Below, piece by piece: positions 1-12,445 of a stretch of DNA of 64,000 nucleotides. Made by a program: the position numbers and the translations under genes. The stretch spans positions 1,674,001 to 1,738,000 of the forward strand of contig JAUDYN010000009.1 in assembly GCA_030407005.1 (NCBI GenBank). The letters run 5' to 3'. Source of the stretch: Desarmillaria ectypa (Eukaryota > Basidiomycota > Agaricomycetes > Agaricales > Physalacriaceae). Position 1 is the stretch's first letter. Each line of letters starts with the position of its first letter. The notes beneath the pieces are model-generated. The model searched no databases and was not told the origin of the DNA. It worked only from the letters and a program-made list of their open reading frames with translations.

Positions 1-831
1 TTTTCAGTTCCATCAGTCGGCGAACCGATAATTACAACTTCAGGATTGGCATCTGGAATACCATCAGGACCTGGCAAAGGGATCAAGACCACGGTGGTAG
101 ATCATCTCCAGAAGAACGCACCAAATGTAATGGTCAATCCCCCGCGTCCATTCAATCCAGTGACCTTCCAATCACCGTACACCCAGAATTCTCCGTAGCG
201 ATTTTCAAAATTAATAGCAACTGGACTGTTGATCTGCACGAGTTGTCCGTCAAGACTCTGCCAAAAATCCATCCCGTACATATCAGGCTGGAGAGTAGGA
301 TTGAAAATGGACAAGAGACTCCGGTTGTTGGGAACTGAAAGCCACCCATCGTCACCGACATCCAATGATGATAAGTACTGGGTTGGGGGGATCCGGTCCA
401 CTCCGATGACGATAGGGTCGACATCGTTGTTGTTGGATAGGACCTTGATGCTGGAAGGCGAGCTGATTTCAGTCAAATAAAGGTAGCCGGATCCGGACCG
501 GTATTCAACGACCTTTCCGCTGAGGGAGACGCTATCTCCCACATCCACCTGTTTGACGGCCGAAGACCCGTAGACGTAGATTCCGTTAGAGACACGAGTG
601 TCATTGACAGGATCTCCACTTAAGAAGAAACCATAAGATTTCTGCAAACCAGTCAAGATTATGCATATAACAGCCAGAAAGATTGACCTTTGCAGTAACT
701 ACTCCCGTGATACCGCTCACCGTTTGGCCGACAAAAGTTGAACGATAGGCCATTCCTCGTATGTCAGTAATCGACGTTGGTGTCACAGCTGGCGTCAAGG
801 CCGCCAGAAAAATGAGAAAGACTGAGAACAT
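1..831 (-). CDS. Secreted endonuclease/exonuclease/phosphatase-type nuclease, N-terminal part (partial at window edge)
   Basis: Three exons can be read on the minus strand: 831-688, 641-122 and 70-1, with GT-AG introns of 46 bp (687-642) and 51 bp (121-71). The phases join cleanly and the gene runs off the left edge. The product starts with a hydrophobic signal peptide (MFSVFLIFLAALTPA), followed by an OB-fold-like module. The segment GVVTA, then GFFLSGDPVNDTRVSNGIYV, is typical of the N-terminal part of large extracellular nucleases (ExeM/YhcR type) that carry a metal-dependent endonuclease/exonuclease/phosphatase domain further on. That catalytic domain would lie outside the window, so activity cannot be judged. 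Expected role (inference): secreted DNA/RNA degradation for nutrition. The start is the first Met of the signal peptide; a further upstream exon cannot be excluded. Confidence 0.72.
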
Positions 832-3251
832 CTCGTAAATCCGCCGGTACTGGACAGATAACCATCCTTGCAGATAGCATATAAATGCGTGTAGCACCTA
901 GGTACGGAACGCTTGAGCACATGCATCTACATTTTAGCACACTATACTTCAAGCTGTGCCTTGCGATGCTGACCGCATGAAAGAGAAAAATCTGACAGGT
1001 AATAAGAGAAGAACGACATCAGCCATGTGGCGTATCCCATTCGGGAAAGTTATGCCGTTTCGACATGCCACCCGACAGAGATTATTACCTTGTTATCTTG
1101 TCAATTAGGTCCTCGGATTATGTATTCGACAATCCTGAAAGCCCATTGTAAAAAGTGGCTTCAGGGGAAACGAAACTGAGGCGGCAATAACGCACTGCAG
1201 TAAAAATTACTTGCGGGTCAAACTTGGATCGTATCAAGAAAAAGAATGGAGGGAAAGGGCGACTTATAATTTCAGCCAACGGATGATAGCAAAACATAAA
1301 CGTTGGTGTCATTCAACATCAACGATCCTGCTGCGATGTTAAGTATTTTCCCATTTCGGCTGAACCGTAAGGAATACATTATACGCGTGCCAGAGACACG
1401 CGGGATGCGCGCCGGTAAGGAATGTCTTCGATGGTGAACGAATCAGAGGTTGCAGTAACAAGAAAGACTGGTGCACTGTCTTTTGCGATGGGCACATGCG
1501 AATCTGATTGTATGTGATAAGCATACAATAGTTGACACAAGACATCTCTTGCAGCTGCAAGGCCTTCCCTTACTGTTTTCAGTTCATTCGGGATTTTCCA
1601 CGGCAGCAGACGGTGACTTACCTTTTGATTGTGCTTTCGAAGAGATACGCGTGTGACCGACACCTTCGCTCTCAGGATCGTCGCGGAGCAATCTCGTGAA
1701 CGTGTGGAGTCGAAGGACCGTCAAAAGTGACAGTCGCCTTTCCTAGTCACTTCGCCACAGACATTAATACAACATATCGTTGTAGTATAGTCGCAAGGAA
1801 GCAGGGCAAGCCTGAGAAAGCTTGTATAAAGCGAAGAGAAAACCTGGTTCTCTCTCACAATCTTGAGGTACTGAAAAGCTGTATTAACTGTTGCGAGGTG
1901 TACCAATGATGTAGCAGGCGGTGGCTTACTCTCAAGTGTGCCAGACTCAGCAAGCTCGCGTGCTTCCAGCACGTTCACCCATCAAAAGCTTGGCGGAACA
2001 ATCTTAATGAAGTTCACTCTCAAAAGCTCATTTATGGAATCGAGAGGTAATTCACAAGTCCACGCGGTTCACGACAGCCGCAAGAGAGAAACGCGCTTAA
2101 CGGCGTCCATATAGTTTGATGAAAATCTGGTCCCGTGAATACAATCAGCGCATCCCTCTGCCGTACACAAAGTCAGCATACCTGGATGAATCCGATACAA
2201 TAATTCCCCCAAAGGACTATTTTGCGGCTTCGACACATCCGCTACACTGACTCCGAGACTCGGGGAAACATTGCGAGGTAAACATGTCCAGAATTCTATA
2301 ACGAGCCAAGCCAAAAAGGAAAGTCCGGATTGTGATCAATACTGTAGCCAAGTGTGCGATTTGGTCCGGTTTCCTAGAGTAACGGCTTCTTGTTCGCACT
2401 GTCTGGCACCCGTCACCTTGGAAGCTGGAGAGATACGCCCAGGACTGAAGACGATGCCAACCCAGCTCCATCTCGACAAAGCAGTCCTGTTGTTGGTCAA
2501 GGGATCACTGTCAGCGGAGCGGAAACAGGGTCACTTACGTTAGTCTTGAAACAAATAAGTGCTAGTAATCGCCTATTATCAATGCGTGCATTCACGGCGT
2601 CATGGACGAGAGTGTACTAGGTTGATACGATCTCATATAGCAAAACAGAACTCGAACATCCGCATCATGATCCAACATATTGGGGCATAGAGTGGCCGTT
2701 GAATCATCAAACTGAACAGATGCGCTGGAAGCGAAGAGGCGTAAATATTATTACTTCGTTGACGGCCCGTACCTGCTGGTACCTGGGGCTGGCCATCGTG
2801 TAACGCCAAAATGCTAATTCTTCTGCTGGCCAGTTCTGCGTTTTTTTTACCGAATGCTTGGAGAAATCCGGAGGACCAATAATTGCAGCACACCGGTTGG
2901 GAATTTTTGAAATCTGAATCCGATTGAAACGTCAGTAACGTAGCAAATACCGTCATGCGGCCTGTCGGGTTCCAGCAATTGGAACCGATGGGAATCTATG
3001 GATTAGAAAGAGAGAGTAAAATAAGAAACGAGCAAAGAATAAGATCTGTACCAAGCCCGTGGACCTGGGTCTGTATACCAACAGATTGGTTACCATCCGC
3101 CACGTGTTGGTAATTTGCCTAATTTGGTTGTGTTGAGCACAAAAAGGAAGCGGGACAAATACATTTGGTCCCTGCGCAAACAATTTGGTTCTGAACATAT
3201 TGCAAAAAAAATCATCCATCTCTACCACTAACGCCCACGATGACGAGCACG
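832..3251. other. Intergenic region, no supported gene
   Basis: About 2.4 kb between the divergent nuclease and velvet genes. Open frames here are all under 115 codons, lie on both strands and join with no convincing splice pattern. Both gene promoters must lie here. I see no repeat or RNA gene. Confidence 0.5.
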
Positions 3252-5684
3252 ATGTCGACATTACCGCCGCCGTCGCACTATGCACAGGAGCGGGACCGCC
3301 TGTGAGTCCACCCTTCTTTCGATGCGCGCAATAGCCTACCGGGAGTCATTGTACATGATCCGGAGTCCGAGTCCAAGGACTCGGGCAGGCGCATGCATAT
3401 TAACTTTCCTTGTTCGAACGTTGTACTGATTGTATCCTTTCTTCATGCTCCTCAAATACCCCGATGGCCCTCCGTATCACATCGTATATGACAGAGAGTA
3501 CGATTTGGTAGTACGCCAAGAGCCGAAACAGGCGCGTATGTGCGGCGTCGGTGGCAAAGGTAACCCTTGCTGCTATTTGCGATGAAGGATGATGATACTC
3601 AGCTACGCTGTGCAGCTGATAGACGGCCCATCGATCCACCGCCAATCGTTCAACTGCGCGTCATCGATCCACGACGACACCAGCAACACGCCTCAGGTTC
3701 CGATGGCCGGCCGGCTTCACCAAGCGGCGGCAGTTATGCCCAGAGTTTTCTGCAAAACCCTTATTACTTTATGTTCGCGAGTTTGGCGAAGCCAGATGAT
3801 GATGCAGAATTGCATTGGTTAAAAGCAAGTCGAAACATTTACCTTCCTAGATTTGTGAGCTGACTTACTAGTAGGATGGTAAGACGCGATGCACGACCGG
3901 GTCTGTCGTTTCTTCCCTGTATCACCTCAAGGATCCCCAGCGGAATAACGAAGACGCGGGATTCTTTGTGTTTCCTGACCTCAGCGTCCGAACAGAAGGT
4001 AGTTACCGACTCAAGCTGAGTCTGTTCGAAGTCGTAGGGTGAGTCCATATGGCAGGTATCTTTGTCCCATTAAGATGGAAACCTGCACGTATGAACAGTT
4101 AGAAGGCGTCGGGTTTCCTAAGCATCGTTTTCTTCTTAGCTAACAACTGTCTACAAACACGTGTTGAACACCTTCCTCCAGGAATAATGTTCGACACTGC
4201 AAGTCTATATACTCAGCGCCATTCTATGTCTATACTGCCAAAAAGTTTCCAGGGATGGAGGGTAAGCCGTTTCGTTACCGGCGTGTTCATCGTGTCTCAT
4301 TTTCTCATCAGAATCTACCCCTTTGTCTTGTTCTTTAGCTGATCAGGGAATCAAAATTCGTATTCGCAAGGACATTCGAGTACGGAAACGGCCAACCACG
4401 GTGTTGGACACGAGTAGGCAAGAATCTGATCAAGAGGATGACGAAGAAGACGACGCATCCGATGACGGAAGGCGAGGGAAACATTCATCGAAGAAGAGGC
4501 AGAAAAGGATCAAAGATGGTGCAGAGCCTGCCGGGTACAGCGCGTATCAGCAGCAACATCTTGGCCCGCCGCCCCCTCCTTCGTCGCAATGGAATTCGTA
4601 CCAACCGTCTCAGTCGCAGTCAAATATCGATCCTTCTTTGGATGGAAACAATGTGTCGATTCCTCCGCCTCCTGGAGCAACGTATACTGCAGCGCCACCG
4701 ACTTCGACTAGCGGTTCTAGCATCCCACCTCCACAAGGTGCTCAGCATATTCCACCCCCGCCAGGTGCTACTCATATTCCGCCTCCACCAGGTGCGACTC
4801 ATCTCTCGCCTCCGTCTAGCGCTACGCATGTCACGTCCACCACGCATGCTACGCCTTCAACGTCTCCTCCTGTTTCAGTTGCTCCGCCACCTGTAACCAC
4901 ACATATTTCGCCCCCACCAGGATCTCACGTTCCACCACCCTCCCCTGCTAGCCATGTACCTCCCCCGACCCATGAGACCTACGATTCTCGCGCCTACCAC
5001 CCACTGCCTCCACCGCCTCATTATGATCACCACTACGCGCCGCCTTACGGATATTCGCAGCCCCAGCCGTACCAGTATGCTGCTGGTTATCAGAGTTGGG
5101 GAGGACCACCACCACCGCCTAGCCAGCACCCACCCCCACCTCATCAACAAGCGCCACCACCTCAATCGGCTCCTCCGGGTGCCTATGATCCCTATGCGCA
5201 TCAACATCCTCCACATTATTATCCTCCAAGGTACGACTATCCACCTCCGCCTCCGCCACAGGCTCCACACCAGTATTATTACGATACTCCGTACGACCCG
5301 AGACAGCACCCACCGCCACCGCCACCGCAATACCAGCACCAACACCAGCACTACTATCCACCACCTCAGCACAGAGAGTCGTGGGGCACCCCAGCAAGTG
5401 CGGGTGTCTGGAGTGGAAGTCCTTCCAATGCCAGTGCAAGTGGCAGTGGTGCTGCCGCAGAATATCCGACCCCGACCAGCGCGACGAGAGAGTACAGTAG
5501 CAGTAGGCCAGCAGATTACTCTCCCGCACCGCCGCCGCCTACAGAAGGGAAGATTCAACTAGCGCCACTGAGGGGACCAAGTGTCATTCAATTGAGTGAA
5601 CGCGAGCGCGGGGAGAGGGCTGGGAACACCAGCAAAGGCAAGCTGAGCATCGGGAGCATTCTAAGTCGGGAAGGCGGCGCTTGA
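3252..5684 (+). CDS. Velvet-domain transcriptional regulator (VosA-like)
   Basis: Six exons: 3252-3301, 3495-3559, 3616-3824, 3875-4038, 4182-4261 and 4312-5684, giving 646 residues. Phases fit throughout. The intron at 3825-3874 has a GC donor (GCAAGT). The velvet domain covers roughly residues 17-217, with the family hallmarks [47 protein letters not shown] and FPGMEESTPLS. The domain is uninterrupted, as in VosA and unlike VelB, which has a long internal insertion. The remaining ~430 residues are an acidic/basic stretch (possible nuclear signal KKRQKR) and then a very long tail rich in Pro, His, Tyr and Gln, ending in an SIGSILS motif. Known role of the family: DNA-binding regulators coupling development, spore maturation and secondary metabolism, acting in the nucleus as homo- or heterodimers. 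Assignment to VosA rather than another velvet subfamily is inference. Confidence 0.93.
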
Positions 5685-5704
5685 TGCATTGATGCATTGA
5701 TGCA
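5681..5704. repeat. Short tandem repeat, three copies of an 8-bp unit
   Basis: Three perfect copies of TTGATGCA begin one base before the velvet stop codon, so the stop itself is part of the first unit. A change in unit number would not alter the protein. Confidence 0.8.
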
Positions 5705-7249
5705 TGATGATCAAACGCGTTTCTCTTGGTTTATTGTATACGTACTTGTTATCTGCTATCTGCTTTCGTTGTTGTCAATGTATTATTTTCGAATAGAAGG
5801 ATGAATTCCTCTCCGTTGATCAGACCGACTTCATTGCTTCTCGGAAGCAGGCCTTTGGCATTACCTGGGAAGACATCATGAATGTTCTGTGGTGGACACG
5901 TCTTGTGTGGAACGTTCAAAATAGAGCGCAAGGACACGCTTGTTATGAATCTGCATTCTTATGACAAGCCTCCTGAAAATGAGCGATTGTCAAGGATTCT
6001 TTGACACCTGAACGAGATGAGAGAGAAGGGTGATTCCAGAATATGGTGCATCACGCGTTCGGGAATCGGGCCTGCATCGTGTAGATATCGAAGGATGGCA
6101 ATATTTTCATTGTTCTCTCACTCGCTGTCTGCTGACGTAGTTTCTCTCGATAATTTGAATGGGTGTCGGTACCAATATTATCAGTGAGAAAAACGGAAAG
6201 TGCTCCGGTGATGGTCTACAAAGGCCAGGCGAAGAAGACCGTGAAATAATTTATGAATTACAGAAATTCAGGGTTCGAAAAAATACTCCAACATGCGATT
6301 CCGAATGTTAACGTTCCAACTATTAACGCGGATTTACCCTTCGCAGTTCAAGTCGCAGTAATTACTGGCCGGTTTTCCGTAGCCTTCGGCCAAAGTTGTG
6401 GCTCTCATAGGCACGGGGGTAAGCAAAGAGAACCAATGTCCGAGACTTCGAGGACTTTTGCTGATATATTTTCCCTCGGTAACTCCATCTACTGTTAGGC
6501 CACCGGCAAAGAAAGAAATCAGTATCGGAATTCCTTATAAACAAAAGTTCGAGATGGGATCTAACCTGCCTTCAGCTTGGGGGAAATGATCTTGCGTAGC
6601 AAAGATTGCAATTTGCCGCTGGGATAACGTCGAACGAAGGTCACATGAACCGCTTCGTCCAAAACAAGGCCCGGAGTCTTCAATAATTTCGTCGCTCTCG
6701 TCGTCTTCTAGTGAGGAGCGTGACAAACATTTATATAATGATAAAGTTTACTTCGCGGCAAAGTCGGCATGTGAGACGGACGTTATGTTAGCACGGAGTA
6801 AACTGCCAAACTCAAACGGAAAAAGTCTACGTGACAAGGTTCTGGGGGAGTTCGGAGTGAATTATAGATAAGGATCTTCGGGAAATTCACATAGTGTGCA
6901 GCTGCGAACATGGCAGCAGGTACGGTGAATCATCCAGAACGAGTAAGTAAACATTCTCTCATCGAGTACTGTGAGTCAACTTGCGACTTGAGAAGTTGGA
7001 CGCGCCAGGCAGGATTTATTTTTCCTCTGAAGACGATGAGTTTAGTCTCGTACATGATACCGGGCATCCCACAAAGACAACATACCTTCAAAGAACAAAA
7101 AGGGCGGCTGGAAAAGGAAAGCCGAGTAGCGGTCAATCGAAATAACTGCGATCACGTGGGCACAGAACTATTGCTCGGCGAATTCCGAATCTCGACTCAT
7201 CGTTCATGACGACGTGCTCATTGTGTCGAGCATCCTCTGGCCGCCTGCA
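5705..7249. other. Intergenic region; one doubtful minus-strand coding stretch
   Basis: No gene is supported. On the minus strand, 6726-6565 and 6489-6362 can be joined by a GT-AG intron into about 95 Ser/Arg-rich codons without a clear start codon, unlike any family I recognise. The promoter of the downstream repair nuclease must lie near the right end. Confidence 0.35.
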
Positions 7250-10200
7250 ATGCCACCGGGGACGCCCTACAACTCATTCCTGATTGAATACCCTACAATA
7301 CGCGTTGATGAATTCACGACACCGATGGACGGCCGACGGGCTCAACTTTATCTGCTCACCCACACCCATTCGGACCATATCGTAGGGCTACAAGCGAAGG
7401 GATTTGGAGAAATGATTTACTGCTCACACGACTCGAAGGAAATGCTACTAAGGCATGAAGTATACAAGGAGCGCGCTCTCCACGGCGCCGAGCTGCGGGC
7501 GGAGAAACTGAGAACGTATGGTCATCTGAAGATTGACCCTCTGGTTAGCAAGGACGGCGATGTATACCAACGCTCCAGGGACTTGCTGGTGAGTGTATCA
7601 AGCTCTATCACTGAGCTGGCTGACGTTGGCGAAATTGTTGCAGAAAGTTGTGCCCATTAACAGCCCTGTCTATATTGAGCTTGATGCCGAAAATTCGATA
7701 ACCGTCACTGCAATCGATGCAAATCATTGTCCGGGCTCGGTTATGTGTGTTTCCCTTCAATTATTCCCACGGGGGTTGTCCCTAAGCGTCTGCAGGTATC
7801 TCATCGAAGGCACAAAAGGAGCCGTTCTTCACACAGGGGATATTCGTGCAGAGCCTTGGTTTCTAGAATCTTTGAAACACAATCCTTTTCTGCAGCCATA
7901 TATTTCAACTTCCGGAAGCAAAAGGAGCAGCGTGATCAAACCACTTGAAGCAATATATCTCGACACTGCCTGCGTAATGAATATTGAAGAGGTTCCCACC
8001 AAGGTGTGTATTTACTTTCCAACTACATTGGCCTAGACTCAACAAAAATAGGGAGATGCCGTCGATGGTCTCGTCGCCCTCATGCAGCTTCTACCGGAAT
8101 CGACCCACTTTTTCATCAATTCTTGGACTTGGGGCTATGAGGATGTCCTGAAAGCTATCGCTCGTGCATTTGATTCCCGTATTCACATGGACAGGTACAA
8201 ACATGCGATCTATTCGCATCTCGCGAACGAGCCCCTTCTACGCTCGATTTGCACACGCGAAGCAGGCTCGACCCGTTTCCATGCATGTGAGCGATTTGAA
8301 CGGTGTGAGTACGTGGATGTCCTTGCAAATCGTCCCCGTGCCGTAAGCACCAATGGGAACCCGGTGGTATACATCAATCCCGTGAGCACGATGAACGAGG
8401 GGCAATGGATTGCGTACCAGCATAACACTAGGTTGCGCATCATCAAGCAAGAGGAACCTGTAACTTGTCTGGTACGCCCCTGATACCGTCCCTGCAACCA
8501 CTAACCATGGACTGCAGCTAGTGCCTCTCGCTCGTCACTCGCCTCTGCCAGAGCTACAGCGATTTGTTTCACTTTTCCGCCCGAAGACCATCGTTCCGAA
8601 TACCCTTGATCCTTCCCTGCATGGTCTCGACTGGACTGGAATCCACAACGTCTTCTCCAGCTGTCTTTCTAGCTGCGGGTCTTCGACGCCTGCAACTAAT
8701 GATGACATACGTCCTCTCGGCGACCTATCCCATGACGAAGACGGAAGAGATGTTGCTCATAAGAATCTGGTGGGGGACCAAGCTGAAGAGGCTGCGAACA
8801 AATGGGCGGATGGTCGCGGGAAACGACGGAAGTTAGAGGTGCTGAGATCATGGCTGGGACTACCACCACTGCAGGCAATCAATCCTATGCAGGTGGAAGA
8901 AGAATCCCAGGGCTACGATTCCAGCTCAGATGCAGATGATGAACGAGGCAAAACTGCTCATCGGCTCTTTGCGCATCACGCAGGGATCCAGCTGGTGGAG
9001 TCGCAGGCCGATTCTTCACCCCTACCTCCGTCATCGCCACCAGAACCGATGGCGCGATCTACCCCGCCCCAACTTTCGCGAATTCCTCAGCTTCCTTCTC
9101 TCAGCTCATCCCTCACTGCGGTCAAGCATGCACTCAATCCGTCTCCGTCGTCCGCCAAACGTCCTGCCAAAAGGCCAAGACTTGAGAAACCTAAACCGAA
9201 AGCCCAATCTCCTACACCTCAGCGTCCAACTCCGCCTCCAATAGCTCTGTCCTCTCGTTTACCTTTTTCAAGGCCGGTTTATAACTTCCGCGGAAGGAAG
9301 CCGATACTGGATGAGCCTTCTGATGATGATTCGTCGGACGATTCAGCAGATGAACGTGGACGGACTGCTCATTTGTTGTTCGGAGGAAGTGATATAAAAT
9401 GGGACGATGATGACGATGATGATTTTGAACCATATCAGTGTGAGCCTCAAGAAGAAGAAGAGTGCGAAACCCCTTTGCTTGAGATTCAAAATGTCTTGCA
9501 AGATAAAGGTTCCCTCAAAACCCCGACAACGGCGAAGCATCATGTACATTCAATTGATCCCATAACTCCTGCTAAACGACCGTTAGTGGCGTTGTCCATT
9601 TCTCAGCAACCTCCGAAGCAACAATCAAGACGAGGTTCAAGTCCTACCAGAGTACCAGAGTCTCCATCGCCATTGTCCTCCATCAACGTGTTCACGCATT
9701 CGTTTTCTCCAAGATCATCAACAGAGATTAAACAGCTACCGAACAGTGTCAAAATCCATTCTGATGGTGCCTCTTTTTTAAAGTCGCAGAAGAAGATATC
9801 ATTGCACAATGCGGATGAGGATGCAACCAACGGACAAATCAAAGGAGTTACGGCATCGGTGTCATCCCCGCAGCTCCCAACCAACGCGAAGCAATTCTCA
9901 CCATTGGATAGTCCTGTCAAGAGGCGACATACAGCGCCTTTCTTCAAAACTTCAACACCTGAAGCTGCCCAACTGGCCGAACGTATACAACTCGCAGAGC
10001 GAATCTCAAAGTCGAACCCAGAATTGGTATCACCAGCGTATCCAAGAAAAAAGCTGAAACTGAAGAGCCGGCATCTGCAGATGGTTGGGAAAGAACAAAT
10101 CCAGGAGTGGCGTGCCCAGAAATGGAAGGAGTATGATGAAAAGTTAAGAGAACTCGCAGAGAACGAAGTGGTACAACCGCTAAATCACGATAGGATCGAA

Positions 10201-10326
10201 AGGATGAAGAGGAGCATAGAGGAAGCGCTGAGGAATAACGAGAAAGTCTCAATGGCATTGCCAATGCTTCTGTGTACGGCGACAGAAAGCCAGCTGGAAG
10301 ATATGGATCCGCGATACATGTTTTAA
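7250..10326 (+). CDS. Artemis/SNM1-like metallo-beta-lactamase DNA repair nuclease
   Basis: Five exons: 7250-7588, 7644-7744, 7796-8003, 8052-8471 and 8518-10326, giving 958 residues; all introns are 46-55 bp GT-AG. The N-terminal ~360 residues form the metallo-beta-lactamase/beta-CASP fold of the Pso2/SNM1/Artemis group. Visible are the metal-binding HTHSDH at residues 38-43, DANHCPGS near 138-145, HTGDIR near 159-164, and a DRMBL-like segment around FINSWTWGYEDVL. The C-terminal ~600 residues are low-complexity, rich in Ser, Pro and acidic clusters, with a basic segment SAKRPAKRPRLEKPKPK that may be a nuclear signal. Known role of the family: 5' exonuclease or hairpin-opening endonuclease in cross-link repair and end joining. 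The MPPGTPYNSF start and general layout favour Artemis over Pso2, but this is inference. An in-frame Met lies 12 codons upstream; 7250 was chosen because it matches the usual start of the family. Confidence 0.9.
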
Positions 10327-10490
10327 GTGTCCCGTTGCCAGTATGATGGCTACAGGCCGTCGGGACGTAGATAACTTATTATTATCACAGAACCGTAACT
10401 TATATTTATATATTTACAGTGTCTAGTGCGTACGTCAAGTGTACTGTCGAATAAACGATGTTCAATTCCTCTTCCTTGTGCCCGAGCGAG

Positions 10491-11998
10491 TTAAATGGGT
10501 TCAAACAATGCTACATACTCTTGGTTGTCGATTTGCCGACTTTCACATCGTTTCCATCCATCACCGCCGTAGATTGCGCCACAATCTGCTTCAAAAGGCC
10601 CATATACTGCCTTTAATCCGTCCAACTCCCAATACTCCACCTTCGTAGCTTTCATCGCAGAGAACTGACCCTTTACTCCACACCCGCAGATACGGCTGGA
10701 TCGTTTTATCTCTTCCATGAATTCGACCAGGTGTGACTGGATCTTTTTCCAATCTAGTATGCAGAAATAGGTAAGTTATATGCAACAGATTAGTGGGTAT
10801 CGCCTACTTTGTTCAGTCAGCGGTCGCGCTCGTGCGATTAGTTTGTGTGAGGCCAATCGTGGGAGAGGCATTCTGTCGATTTGATAGCCCCAGCCTAGGG
10901 CCCTTAGACGCTTGATGATCCTATTGACAAATAAATAAGTGAGGAAAGATAGAAAGCAACAGGGTGCCCACTCTTCAAGTCTTTCCTTGCGAATGGAAAC
11001 AAGCTCGGCCGCTCGGGCTGCTTGTCATTTCTCATCCCATTTCTTACATTCCTTAGCATGCTACAAAGTGCAGATGTGTATCATTTGTCTTCGGTGTCAA
11101 AATAGAGTAGCCTTTGGAAGTACCTGAAGCTTGGCAAGTGTGATATCACTTTGTTTTTGGTCCCATTTACTCAAGGCAGCGACTGATTTATTTCGAAGTT
11201 GTTTTCTTTCCTTCTTCAGTCGCTTCAAAGTGGGGACGTGATATAGTTTCGCCAAGCCTGAACCTGCTTTCTTTCAGTACTTGAAGTTTGTGATGAAGAG
11301 GTCTGTAGGTACCCTGTTGCGTAACATATTCGTATGGAGCAATCGGTATCAGCTCTAGCGGAGGATGACTTATCGTGAACCTTAAGAAACCTAACGTCAG
11401 ACGCGAGAATCTTGGGTTTATGATAAAGTTGGTTACTTGCATTTTGTTGGTATTCAAGCATCTTGAACAGCAACGAGTGTCTAATGCCCATTGAACAAGA
11501 GTCGTAGCACGGAGGCAAAGCTGGATATGATGATCAGCAGGATGTTTAAGTATTGTAGAGGCAGAAATTTTAATTGAATCTACCTCGCAATGTTTGTCGA
11601 AGAAAAGGCTGGCATATCGAGGCTCGGAAATGCCCATAGGTTTTTCAGGCAAGCCCGATACGTTGCATCGAACAGTCCGCCACAGAAGTTTAGCCTGCTT
11701 TCCACGAAGGAAAAGTTCCCCTGGATATTTGTTTGTGCGGACTATCTGAAGGAGACTCCAAGGATCCAAGTTGGAGAAGATCTAGCGTTAATACATTAAG
11801 CACTCATAGGTTAAGAACAGTCGTTATGATGAAGCGTACTAGAAAGAGTACGTTCGAAGGCATACTGGGATCTGTCAATGGAAAAATATTTCCATTGACT
11901 CTTGGTCGCTTTGGACTCTTGTCGGAGGTACCCGAGGCGGGAAGGGTGCGCTTGTTACCTCGAATGGATATTGCTGATGAAGGCTGAGAAGAAGGCAT
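10491..11998 (-). pseudogene. F-box protein gene with one in-frame TGA
   Basis: Eight exons on the minus strand: 11998-11840, 11781-11584, 11520-11441, 11380-11313, 11263-11124, 11060-10972, 10920-10808 and 10753-10491, together 370 codons including the terminal stop. The F-box lies at about residues 47-85 (MPSNVLFLIFSNLDPWSLLQ). It is followed by a Cys-rich segment (FDKHCE, RCCSRC) and a charged region, ending with the SHKL...PLTEQNW motif usual in this Agaricomycete F-box family. F-box proteins are substrate adaptors of SCF ubiquitin ligases. One codon in exon 6, TGA at 11027-11025 in the context KKWDEK-stop-QAARAAE, breaks an otherwise intact frame, in a place where Trp would be usual. The intron 11440-11381 needs a GC donor (GCAAGT) to keep phase and is the least certain junction. 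It could be a very recent pseudogene, a polymorphism or a sequencing error. The 3' end faces the repair nuclease gene, 164 bp away. Confidence 0.7.
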
Positions 11999-12445
11999 GT
12001 TGCGGTCAGTGTGAGTGGGAAACGAAGATACGGAGCATACTCAAGTATTTATGTGTCTAACGAACGTCTGCTCTGGTAGGAAGAAGAAAAGCATCACTGA
12101 CAATCTACAAAGGCATCAAACTCGCGTAGTAAGTGAAAGAACACATGTTGGGCATATGATCAGCCACATTCACAGCACGAGTCGACGACACAAACTGGGA
12201 ACTGATGAGAACCTCTTTCTGAGTTTACTCTTGGCTGGCATGAAGTCTTGACATAACCTTATCCCAGGGTTCCGGCTAAGGGAAAGAGATACCGTACTGA
12301 TAATTATCGCTCAGATCATTGGCTGATCAAAGTAAAAACGTGGACTTCATAGGGTCTGTGGTAGGCATAAGCACTTCACCCCACCAGAAATATTCAACAT
12401 CCGTAGAGAAAGGCGCGAAACACGAAGGCAAGGTGAGAGGAAGCC
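11999..12445. other. Intergenic region
   Basis: Upstream region of the minus-strand F-box gene. I see no coding signal or repeat. Confidence 0.5.

Noticed and set aside
1379..2620. Several short open frames on both strands.
   Set aside because: No consistent splicing, conserved motif or start context; likely chance.
6362..6726. Two-exon minus-strand gene.
   Set aside because: Phase fits one GT-AG intron but there is no ATG and no recognisable family.
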